From the NCBI RefSeq assembly GCF_015752315.1, contig NZ_JADOVJ010000001.1:4332501-4396500 (forward strand): a DNA stretch of 64,000 nucleotides, read 5' to 3'. The stretch's first letter is position 1. Each line of letters opens with the position of its first letter. Positions 55,871 to 62,926 of this stretch are shown piece by piece. The translations under genes and the position numbers were made by a program. The notes below the pieces were generated by a model. That model was not told the origin of the DNA, searched no databases, and saw nothing but the letters and a program-made list of their open reading frames with translations. This DNA is from Nocardioides luteus (lineage in GTDB: Bacteria; Actinomycetota; Actinomycetes; Propionibacteriales; Nocardioidaceae).

Positions 55871-56694
55871 GCCAGTGCCTTCCTCTCGGTGAAGCGGACG
55901 ATGCCGTCGGCGACCAGGCCCAGCAGGGCGTAGACGACCAGGCCGACGACGATGATCTCGGTCTGGCCGTAGCTGGACGCGAGGGTGATCATGTGGCCGA
56001 TGCCGCTGGTCGCGTTGACCTGCTCGACGACCACGAGGGCAAGCAGCGCGTTGAGCACCGCGAACCGCAGTCCGAGCAGGAACCCCGGCGTCGCCCCCGG
56101 CAGCACCACGTGCCGGATGAACGCGCCGCGTCCCAGGCTGACGGTCTCGGCCAGCTCCGCGTAGCGGCTGTCGATGCCGCGCAGCCCGTTGTGGGTGTGG
56201 ATGTAGATCGGGATGAGTACGCCGAGGGCGATCGTGATCACCTTCATCGGCTCCCCGATCCCCAGCCACAGGATCAGGAGCGGCATCAGCGCCAGGCTCG
56301 GGATGGCCCGCTTCACCTGCACCGGACCGTCGATCAGCGCCTCACCGGCCCGGCTGAGCCCGGAGACCAGGGCCAGGGCCAACCCGACGCCGATCCCGAT
56401 CACCAACCCGAGCGCGGCCCGGTAGGCCGAGGTCGCGAGCGCCTCGGGAAGCCGCCCGTCGGCGATCAGCCGCTGAGCGGTCTCGACCACGACCCACGGC
56501 TCGGACAACGTACGCGGATCCAGCACGCCCGTCGCCGAGGCGACGATCCACAGCCCCAGGAGCAGGACCGGCCCGATCCACAGCGTGCCGGGGACCCGCG
56601 GCCCGGGCCCGAGGCGGCGGCGTACGACCCTCTGGTCGGTGACCTTCTCGGAGACGACGCCGACGATCGGCGCCTCGACTGCCGTGGTGGCCAT
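55843..56694 (-). CDS. ABC transporter permease, SsuC/TauC type
   Basis: 283 residues with six hydrophobic segments; the EAA loop reads YAELAETVSLGRGAFIRHVV followed by LPGATPGFLLGLRFAV. This is the BPD_transp_1 permease of sulfonate/taurine systems. ATG 56694 shares a base with the stop of the binding-protein gene; the codon before it is GTG. It overlaps the ATPase start by 28 bp. Confidence 0.92.
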   Translation of the reverse strand: MATTAVEAPIVGVVSEKVTDQRVVRRRLGPGPRVPGTLWIGPVLLLGLWIVASATGVLDPRTLSEPWVVVETAQRLIADGRLPEALATSAYRAALGLVIGIGVGLALALVSGLSRAGEALIDGPVQVKRAIPSLALMPLLILWLGIGEPMKVITIALGVLIPIYIHTHNGLRGIDSRYAELAETVSLGRGAFIRHVVLPGATPGFLLGLRFAVLNALLALVVVEQVNATSGIGHMITLASSYGQTEIIVVGLVVYALLGLVADGIVRFTERKALAWRRTLESH

Positions 56695-57755
56695 CACTGA
56701 CCCTCCTTCAGGGCCTCGGCGATGACCTTCTCGTAGCGGCGGTCATAGAGGTCGGCGACGTCCAGCTCCGGATGGTCCTGCTCCTCCGAGAGGATGTCCG
56801 CGGTCTCCTGCTGTCGCTCGATGAAGCCGTCCCAGTTCTCCGGGATGACGTTCTGACCGGAGGTCTCGAAGACCTTCTTGCCGTCCTCGAAGGTGAGTCC
56901 CTCGTGGTCGACGTAGTAGGCCTGGATCCACTCGTCCGGATGCTCGTCGACCCACTTCTCGGCCTTGACCCACAGCCCGAGGAAGTCCTTGAACGCGGCC
57001 GCCTTGGCGGAGTCCTCGAAGGTCTTCTCCGGCCCGTAGATGAGGGTCGAGTCGTCGCGGATGCCGGTGCGGATCGAGGTCGCACCGTCACGGCCGTACT
57101 TGGCCAGGTAGGAGGCCAGCTGCGTGCCCCCGAGCGGGGCGACGTCGACCTGGTTGGACGCCAGCGCGTTGGAGAAGGTGTCGTCGACGCTCTGGATCTC
57201 GACCAGCTCGACGTCCTTCTGGGTGAGCCCGGCGGCCCTGAGCGTCTTCAGGATCAGCGCGCCCTGGGCCTGGCCGGGCGAGTAGGCGATCTTCTTGCCC
57301 TTCAGGTCCTGGATCGTCTTGACCTTCGACTTCGGCGCGATGCCGAGCTCGTAGATCGGGTTGGCGAGCGGGTCCGGGTTTTCGGTGACCGCGACGATCT
57401 TGACGGGCGTGTCGGTCCAGGTCGCGAAGAGCGGCGGGATCTCGGCGACGTAGCTCGCGTCCAGCGCGTCGGCGCGGAACGCCTCGATGCTCTTCGGACC
57501 ACCGGAGATGTTGGCCCACTCGATCTCATAGCCCTCGACCTCGTCGATCAGGCCGGACGTCTTCAGCGCGACCTCGATCGGCGGGAGCCCGAGGCGCAGG
57601 ACGGTCCCCTCCGGGACCTGGTCGGGGAGCGCCGCGTCGGCGGCGAGCTTGGAGGCACTGGAGGCATCGGCGCCGCCGCAGGCCGTCAGTCCCAGGAGCA
57701 GGGTGGTGAGAACGGCGGCGATGGCGGTCAGGCGCGGTGGGGTGGGGCGGATCAT
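56694..57755 (-). CDS. ABC transporter substrate-binding lipoprotein, SsuA-like
   Basis: 353 residues. Lipoprotein signal with lipobox LLLGLTAC (Cys about 26). VLRLGLPPIEVALKTSGLID, PVKIVAVTENPDPLANPIYE, IQDLKGKKIAYSPGQAQGAL and TFSNALASNQVDVAPLGGTQ follow the NMT1/SsuA pattern of periplasmic-binding-protein fold type II. First gene of the transporter-monooxygenase operon. The 5' region (57756-57830) is A+T-richer and contains GACTAAACTCTAGTGAC, a possible regulator site that I cannot assign. Confidence 0.9.
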   Translation of the reverse strand: MIRPTPPRLTAIAAVLTTLLLGLTACGGADASSASKLAADAALPDQVPEGTVLRLGLPPIEVALKTSGLIDEVEGYEIEWANISGGPKSIEAFRADALDASYVAEIPPLFATWTDTPVKIVAVTENPDPLANPIYELGIAPKSKVKTIQDLKGKKIAYSPGQAQGALILKTLRAAGLTQKDVELVEIQSVDDTFSNALASNQVDVAPLGGTQLASYLAKYGRDGATSIRTGIRDDSTLIYGPEKTFEDSAKAAAFKDFLGLWVKAEKWVDEHPDEWIQAYYVDHEGLTFEDGKKVFETSGQNVIPENWDGFIERQQETADILSEEQDHPELDVADLYDRRYEKVIAEALKEGQ

Positions 57756-57864
57756 GGCTCTCCTCTGGTTGGTCCGTCCAAACCAGAGTAAGTCACTAGA
57801 GTTTAGTCATAAATTGTTGTTCGGATCCTGAGACCGGGATGGCGAGGCGTCAGGCAGGCAGGCC

Positions 57865-57930
57865 GAGGCGTCACGTACGTCGGCCGAGCCGGCATCCGGA
57901 TGCCGGCTCGGCCGACGGGGGTGACGCCTC
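57865..57930 (-). terminator. long two-part hairpin
   Basis: GTCGGCCGAGCCGGCATCC (57879-57897) is followed immediately by its complement (57898-57916), a 38-bp perfect palindrome. GAGGCGTCAC (57865-57874) pairs with GTGACGCCTC (57921-57930) outside it. It lies 7 bp after the stop of the gene at 57937 on the minus strand and should end that transcript. Confidence 0.75.
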
Positions 57931-57936
57931 GGCGGG

Positions 57937-59094
57937 TCAGACCCGGTCGAGCCAGTCGGTGAAACCGGAGGGGTCGTGGCGGCCGAGGACCCCGTGCTCG
58001 AAGAGCCCCCAGCCCTCGACCCCATCAGCGCTCGGACTGTGCGCGACCGCGCGCCCGACGTGGTCGATCACGCCGAACGGCACCCGGCCGGCGACCTCGG
58101 GCGCGTTCAGGTCATAGGTCAGCCGCTCGGTGAACCCGGCACCCTTCCAGACCCCGTGCGCCCAGTCGGAGTCGCCGCCGTAGCCGCCACCGACGTGGAT
58201 CGGCACGCCCAGCAGCGAGGAGACCTCGAGCACCAGCTGCTCCCCCGTCGGCGTCGTGCAGGTGATCGTCGCGCCCTCCGGGATCCGAGTCCCGTCCCGG
58301 TAGTGGATCCGGACGTGCGGCCAGCCGAGCTGCTCGACCCGGCCGTCGGCGAAGGTGCGCGTGCAGTCGTTGAGGGTGCGATAGCCGTCGGGCGTCTCCT
58401 GGATGATCAGGACGACGGCGAACTCCTCGAACCGCAACGGCAGGTAGAGCCACCACATCCCCTCGAACCCCGGGTCGGCGGGCTTGCCCGCCGGCACACC
58501 CTCCCCCGAAGGGCGGATGCCCCAGGACCGGTCCCGGGTGCCGACCCAGCGATCGTGGTCGACGGCGATCGTCTCGCCGTCGACCTCGATCACCCCCTCC
58601 CAGGTCCCGACCTGCGCGAACCGCTGCGCATCCAGCACGGTCGCCGCCCCCTGCCGCATCACGTGCGGCTGCTCCTGGACCACGTCGAACGAGCCCTCCC
58701 ACCGCAGGTCCAGCGCGATCCCGCGGGTCTCCTCCATCACCAGCCGTAGCTTGCGCAGCGGCTCGGTGACCTCGATCCGGTACGCTCCGACCCGCTGCTC
58801 CATCCGGTCACCGCCCCGAGGGTCGGCGCCGTCGCCGAGGTGCACGGCGGTCTGCTCGTCGCCACGGCGGAGCAGGACGTACGCGTCCTTGGTGCCGAGG
58901 TTGGGGTAGAACCCCATCCCGGTGATCAGGAAGAGGTCGCCGGTGCGGTCATGGGCGTTGAGGTAGCAGCGGTCGTAGAAGTTGCGGTCGCTGCTGCCGG
59001 CCCAGGCCACCGGGCGCGGGAGCTGGTGGATCGGGTACTCGTCGAGCGGGCCGACACCGACGTACTCCCCGTGAGCCCGAAAGGTCCCGGTCAC
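57937..59094 (-). CDS. hypothetical protein coupled to a phosphotransferase
   Basis: 385 residues from GTG 59094, overlapping the upstream phosphotransferase stop (GTGA); the longer frame is a shadow. No signal peptide or membrane segment. Many beta-strands and tryptophans: YPIHQLPRPVAWAGSSDRNF, DRCYLNAHDRTGDLFLITGM, RMEQRVGAYRIEVTEPLRKL, DHDRWVGTRDRSWGIRP, FEGMWWLYLPLRFEEFAVVL. The repeated strand pattern suggests a lipocalin-like double beta-barrel (as in CrtC/AttH-type hydroxylases), but I cannot assign a function. The shared operon and KstR-like operator point to lipid or steroid metabolism. Confidence 0.65.
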   Translation of the reverse strand: MTGTFRAHGEYVGVGPLDEYPIHQLPRPVAWAGSSDRNFYDRCYLNAHDRTGDLFLITGMGFYPNLGTKDAYVLLRRGDEQTAVHLGDGADPRGGDRMEQRVGAYRIEVTEPLRKLRLVMEETRGIALDLRWEGSFDVVQEQPHVMRQGAATVLDAQRFAQVGTWEGVIEVDGETIAVDHDRWVGTRDRSWGIRPSGEGVPAGKPADPGFEGMWWLYLPLRFEEFAVVLIIQETPDGYRTLNDCTRTFADGRVEQLGWPHVRIHYRDGTRIPEGATITCTTPTGEQLVLEVSSLLGVPIHVGGGYGGDSDWAHGVWKGAGFTERLTYDLNAPEVAGRVPFGVIDHVGRAVAHSPSADGVEGWGLFEHGVLGRHDPSGFTDWLDRV

Positions 59095-60239
59095 GCGCCG
59101 ACCTCGTCGAGCATCACCTCGAACATCGCCCGGTGGTAGAGCGCCGACTCCGGGTCCTCGGGCGCCTCGATCTCCCCGAAGTGGATCTGTCGGGCCGCGA
59201 TCCGCAGGTAGATGACGCCCCACATGACCGCGGCGTGGACCTCGTGCCAGGTCAGGTCGCCGAGCTCGACACCGCTCGCGGCGACGTAGGCATCGCGGAC
59301 GTCGTCGGCGGTGAGGAAGTCCGGCATCCCCGGAAGACCCAGCATCGAGGCCAGGTCCTCGAAGATCCGGTGGGCGAAGATCATCCAGGTCACGTCCATC
59401 TCGCGGGGCCCGAGGCCGACCATCTCCCAGTCGAGGACGGCGACCGGTGCGAAGTCGCGGTAGATGATGTTGCCGATCCGCGCGTCGCCCCAGCACAGGA
59501 CGGGCTCGCCGACCTCGTCGGGGAGGTTGGCCTCGAGCCAGGCCAGACCCCGCTCGACCAGCGGCGAGCGACCGCCCCACTCCTCGGCGGTGGAGGCGAA
59601 GGCGTACCAGGCCCGGGTCTTGGCCAGGTTGCGAGCAAGCAGCGTCTCGCCGGAATGACCGGCGAGGGCGGGGTCGAGAAAGGCGAAGCGCGAGGCGGCA
59701 CCGGGGATGGCGTGGAGCCCGGCGAGCACCTCGACCGAGCGCCTCTGCAGTGCCGCCCGGTCCGCGGCGGAGCCGTCGAAGAGCCAGCTGTCGCCGAAGT
59801 TGTAGGGCATCACGTCCGGCGGAACGACCCCCTCGACCCGCTCCATCAGGAAGAACGGCGTCCCCAGCACCGAGCCGGTCATCTCGGCGAGGCCGACCTC
59901 GGGCACCGGCACAGACGACAGCGAGCCGGCCAGGCGCATCGCGTCGTACTGCGCCTGCAGGTCATAGGTCGCGAAGACCGGGATGTCCTCCGGGCGGGGC
60001 GCCACCCGCAGGACGTACGCCTTCGTCTGCCTCCACCCGTCGACCATCGAGGTGACGTCGAGCAGCACGGTCTCGCTGGACATCCCGTTGGCGTCGACGC
60101 CGTCGAGGATGGCGACCTCGGGATCGGCGCCGGGCGGGAGCGCGGTGGTCAGCCAGTGCTCCAGCCTCGCGCCGATCGCCGCAGGGTCGCGGCCCGACTT
60201 CTGGAAGGTCATCTCGGGCGGCGGGGGCGCCTGGGTCAC
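59091..60239 (-). CDS. APH-family phosphotransferase (ACAD10-like)
   Basis: 382 residues from GTG 60239 behind AAGGAGGAG. AYVLRVAP holds a kinase-like lysine/arginine strand; LCWGDARIGNIIYRDFAPVA is a Brenner-type catalytic loop with the His of HGD replaced by Trp, and VLDWEMVGLGPREMDVTWMI holds the metal-binding Asp. Relatives occur with acyl-CoA dehydrogenases and may phosphorylate hydroxy-acyl substrates. A KstR-like operator at 60287 and a leader hairpin at 60251 suggest regulated expression with lipid catabolism genes. Confidence 0.82.
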   Translation of the reverse strand: MTQAPPPPEMTFQKSGRDPAAIGARLEHWLTTALPPGADPEVAILDGVDANGMSSETVLLDVTSMVDGWRQTKAYVLRVAPRPEDIPVFATYDLQAQYDAMRLAGSLSSVPVPEVGLAEMTGSVLGTPFFLMERVEGVVPPDVMPYNFGDSWLFDGSAADRAALQRRSVEVLAGLHAIPGAASRFAFLDPALAGHSGETLLARNLAKTRAWYAFASTAEEWGGRSPLVERGLAWLEANLPDEVGEPVLCWGDARIGNIIYRDFAPVAVLDWEMVGLGPREMDVTWMIFAHRIFEDLASMLGLPGMPDFLTADDVRDAYVAASGVELGDLTWHEVHAAVMWGVIYLRIAARQIHFGEIEAPEDPESALYHRAMFEVMLDEVGA

Positions 60240-60250
60240 GTGCTCCTCCT

Positions 60251-60280
60251 TGAGGCGTGTGAGTCAGATCACACGCCTCA
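60251..60280 (-). promoter_or_regulatory. leader hairpin before the phosphotransferase start
   Basis: TGAGGCGTGTGA-N6-TCACACGCCTCA: perfect 12-bp arms. On the minus-strand RNA its base abuts the AAGGAGGAG ribosome binding site, so it may affect translation or mRNA stability. It could instead be the terminator of the gene ending at 60321. Confidence 0.5.
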
Positions 60281-60286
60281 GGTTGG

Positions 60287-60300
60287 TGGAACACGTTCTA
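60287..60300 (-). promoter_or_regulatory. KstR-like operator
   Basis: TGGAACACGTTCTA fits the KstR pattern T-N2-AAC-N2-GTT-N2-A exactly. It lies 48 bp upstream of GTG 60239, and a TTGACA hexamer is found next to it on the same strand (60308-60303). KstR is a TetR-family repressor of steroid catabolism in related actinobacteria. No KstR gene is in the window. Confidence 0.5.
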
Positions 60301-60320
60301 GTCTGTCAACAGGTCACCCG

Positions 60321-61976
60321 TCAGAACCGGATCTTCGACGGCGTCTCGGTCGGCGCCGCCTTGGTGACGAACGCCTGCCGCTTCGCGGCGAACCCGTGCC
60401 GGTCATCGAAGATGTCGCGGGCCATCTCGGCCAGCTCGATGCTCTGGTAGTAGGACATCGGCATCGAGCCGGCCCGGCGGGACTCACGAGCAGCCAGCGC
60501 CGGGACGTACGCCCCGGGCTCGGTGTAGCTCTTCGCCAGGTCGCGCAGCCAGCCCTCGAACTCGGCCGCGTCGCGCGGGCCGAGCTCGCTGACCATGTCG
60601 ATGCGAGCCGCCTCGGCGGCCGAGATCGGCAGCTTCGCGCCGAGCAGCTCGTCGGCCTTCTCGGAGCCGACCCGGCTCGGCAGACCCCAGGTGTGCAGCT
60701 CGGAACCGAAGATGCCCATGTCGTAGTAGGGATTCAGCACGACACCGGCGCGCGCGACCGTGATGTCGGCACAGAGGCCGGCCATCACGCCGCCCGCGCC
60801 GGCGTTGGCGGTGAACGCGGCGATGGTCAGCTGCTCGGCCTCGGCGATCGCCATGCAGAGCTCGTCGATGGCACGGATGTTGTCCCAGGCCTCGGCAGCC
60901 GGGTCCGGAGCCGCCTCGATCACGCCGAGGTGGATGCCGTTGGAGAAGGCGTGCTCGGTGCCGCGTACGACCAGGACCGTGGTGTCCTCGATGAGCGCCT
61001 TGCGCACCGCATCGGTCATCCGCCGGCACTGCTGGGTGTGCATCGCGCCGCTGTAGGAGCGCAGGGTCAGGTAGCCGACGTCGCCGTCACGCTCGTAGGT
61101 CGTCTCGGCCAGCGCGTCGGGCATCCTCAGATAGGGCGCGTGGCGGGTGTCGAGCACCCACGCGGCCGGGAGCTTCGGGCCGCGCTTCTTGTCGAGCGTC
61201 GCGGCGTAGCCGACCCACAGGGTGCCCTCGCCGGTGGCGATCGCGACCGCGTCGGTGTCGACGCCGACCACCGTGCCGTGCTCGTGCTCGCCGTGCTCGT
61301 CGGGGGTCGCCACCGCGTCGAAGAGACAGTACGTCCTGCCCTCGACGGTCGCCGGAGCACCCGGCGCTCCGTCCGCCGCCGCGATCCTCCGAGCGATCTC
61401 GGTGGCCGGTGCGGACCAGTCGATCTCGAACGCCTTCCGGCGCAGCAGCGGGAGCTCGCCGGTGCCCTCGACCTCCGCGGGCCACTCCTCGGCGGGCTTC
61501 GGCCCCTCCCCTGCGGCGACCATCCGGACGACCTCCGCGACACAGGCCATCGCCGCGTCGGCGACCGGCCCGTTGTAGAGCGCGCTCTTCGCGATCGGGA
61601 CCTCGGGCATCGCGAAGGTCTCGGTCGCCCAGACCGGTCCGGCGTCCATCTCCTCGACGGCGGACAGCGCCGTGACGCCCCAGCGCGAACGCCCGTCGAG
61701 CGTGGCGTGGTCGAGGGAGGACGGGCCGCGGTCGCCGACCGGGCCCGGATGGATCACGACCGTGGGGTAGCTCCCCCAGACCGCCTCGGGCACCCGGTGC
61801 TTGAGGAACGGGCACAGGATCAGCTCGGGCTCGATCGCCTCGACGGCCGCCACCAGGGACGAGTCGTCATGAACGGGTGCGAGCACGACACCGATGTCGT
61901 GGCCACCCTCTTTCAGATCGCACCAGACCCGCTGGGTCAGGCCGTTGAACGCGGAGACGAGCAGCAGAATGCGCAT
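60321..61976 (-). CDS. HypX/HoxX-like two-domain protein (formyltransferase plus enoyl-CoA hydratase)
   Basis: 551 residues. The N-terminal half is a formyltransferase-like domain (MRILLLVSAFNGLTQRVWCD, TVVIHPGPVGDRGPSSLDHA, VTALSAVEEMDAGPVWATET); the C-terminal half is a crotonase domain (TTVLVVRGTEHAFSNGIHLG, ANAGAGGVMAGLCADITVAR, NPYYDMGIFGSELHTWGLPS). This is the architecture of HypX, which makes CO from a formyl carrier for [NiFe]-hydrogenase maturation in aerobes. No hydrogenase gene is in the window, so it is either remote from its partners or has another role. A tandem G-tract operator lies upstream (62020). Confidence 0.85.
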   Translation of the reverse strand: MRILLLVSAFNGLTQRVWCDLKEGGHDIGVVLAPVHDDSSLVAAVEAIEPELILCPFLKHRVPEAVWGSYPTVVIHPGPVGDRGPSSLDHATLDGRSRWGVTALSAVEEMDAGPVWATETFAMPEVPIAKSALYNGPVADAAMACVAEVVRMVAAGEGPKPAEEWPAEVEGTGELPLLRRKAFEIDWSAPATEIARRIAAADGAPGAPATVEGRTYCLFDAVATPDEHGEHEHGTVVGVDTDAVAIATGEGTLWVGYAATLDKKRGPKLPAAWVLDTRHAPYLRMPDALAETTYERDGDVGYLTLRSYSGAMHTQQCRRMTDAVRKALIEDTTVLVVRGTEHAFSNGIHLGVIEAAPDPAAEAWDNIRAIDELCMAIAEAEQLTIAAFTANAGAGGVMAGLCADITVARAGVVLNPYYDMGIFGSELHTWGLPSRVGSEKADELLGAKLPISAAEAARIDMVSELGPRDAAEFEGWLRDLAKSYTEPGAYVPALAARESRRAGSMPMSYYQSIELAEMARDIFDDRHGFAAKRQAFVTKAAPTETPSKIRF

Positions 61977-62019
61977 GTGGGGGAAGTGTCCTTACTCGTA
62001 GGCAACCCGAACAGACCTG

Positions 62020-62052
62020 TATCCCCCGAGGGGTATTTATCCCCCGAGGGGT
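62020..62052 (-). promoter_or_regulatory. tandem CsoR/FrmR-like operator
   Basis: TATCCCCCGAGGGGTA at 62020 and TATCCCCCGAGGGGTG at 62038: two units with an 18-bp period. C-tract/G-tract palindromes with A/T-rich ends are the typical sites of CsoR/RcnR/FrmR-family repressors. They lie 44-76 bp upstream of ATG 61976. No such regulator is encoded in the window. Confidence 0.5.
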
Positions 62053-62207
62053 GTCACTGTATCGGGCGCCGCCGAGCCAGGGCACCTCGGTGTCCAGAAG
62101 AGGGTCGGAAGACCTGGTGACCTCCGGGTCCCTCGCCCCGGTCTGATATGGCCACCCCGCCGGCGTCTTGTCGCGGCCTGTAAAGATGACTCTGTCAGGA
62201 GGGGACA

Positions 62208-62879
62208 ATGACAACAGTCGACGACAACCCGATCAACGGGTTGATCGATCTTGTCGAGGCGAGCGGCGACGAGATGGCCCGCGAGCTGGCCCGGTTCCGG
62301 ATGCGCTACAAGTTCGCGATCGACGAGGTCTCGACCAAGATCGCGATCCTGCGCGAGGAGTTCGAGCACGCCCACGACCACAGCCCGATCGAGCACGTAC
62401 GCACCCGGCTCAAGTCGCCCGACAGCCTGCTCGCGAAGGCCCGCAAGATCGGCTGCCCGCTCACCCTCGAGGCGCTCGAGCAGCAGATCCGCGACATCGC
62501 CGGGATCCGGGTGGTCTGCCCGTTCGTCTCCGACGTCTACTGGATCATGGAGATGCTGGGCAGCCAGTCCGACGTCGACGTCGTCGAGGTCGAGGACTAC
62601 ATCGCCGAGCCCAAGGCCAACGGCTACCGCAGCCTCCACCTGATCATCAAGGTGCCGGTCTACCTCTCCGACCGTGCGGTGGACGTGCCGGTCGAGCTGC
62701 AGATCCGCACCATCGCGATGGACTTCTGGGCCAGCGTCGAGCACTCGATCTACTACAAGTACGACGGCACCGTCCCCTCGACCCTGCGCGACGAGCTCGG
62801 CGCCGCGGCCCGCACCGCGGCCGACCTCGACGCCACCATGGCCCGGCTCCGCAGCGAGGTGCACGGCCCGGTCCGCTGA
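62208..62879 (+). CDS. small alarmone synthetase (RelA/SpoT synthetase domain)
   Basis: 223 residues, synthetase domain only, so a RelP/RelQ-type enzyme making (p)ppGpp from ATP and GDP/GTP. VRTRLKSPDSLLAKARKIGC, IRDIAGIRVVCPFVSDVYWI, AEPKANGYRSLHLIIKVPVY and VPVELQIRTIAMDFWASVEH contain the substrate-binding and catalytic residues. No HD hydrolase, TGS or ACT domain. AGGAGG precedes ATG 62208. It stands alone between HypX and a convergent gene. Confidence 0.93.
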   Translation: MTTVDDNPINGLIDLVEASGDEMARELARFRMRYKFAIDEVSTKIAILREEFEHAHDHSPIEHVRTRLKSPDSLLAKARKIGCPLTLEALEQQIRDIAGIRVVCPFVSDVYWIMEMLGSQSDVDVVEVEDYIAEPKANGYRSLHLIIKVPVYLSDRAVDVPVELQIRTIAMDFWASVEHSIYYKYDGTVPSTLRDELGAAARTAADLDATMARLRSEVHGPVR

Positions 62880-62890
62880 CCGGGCCGTGC
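62861..62890. terminator. 12-bp hairpin overlapping the stop of 62208 gene
   Basis: GCACGGCCCGGT-N6-ACCGGGCCGTGC, perfect 12-bp arms. It can end the plus transcript and, in the reverse direction, the convergent LamG gene. Confidence 0.6.
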
Positions 62891-62914
62891 TCCCTTCGAC
62901 AAGCTCAGGACACC
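62891..62914. repeat. dispersed CTTCGACAAGCTCAGG repeat
   Basis: CCCTTCGACAAGCTCAGGAC is a second sequence type of the short dispersed repeat seen at 26590, 43619 and 43791 (all share TCGACAAGCTC). It lies between convergent genes. Confidence 0.6.
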
Positions 62915-62926
62915 GCCTCGACGGCG

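Noticed and set aside
59133..62120. Plus-strand 995-codon frame
   Set aside because: Antisense to the phosphotransferase and HypX-like genes; no recognisable domain and no start context.
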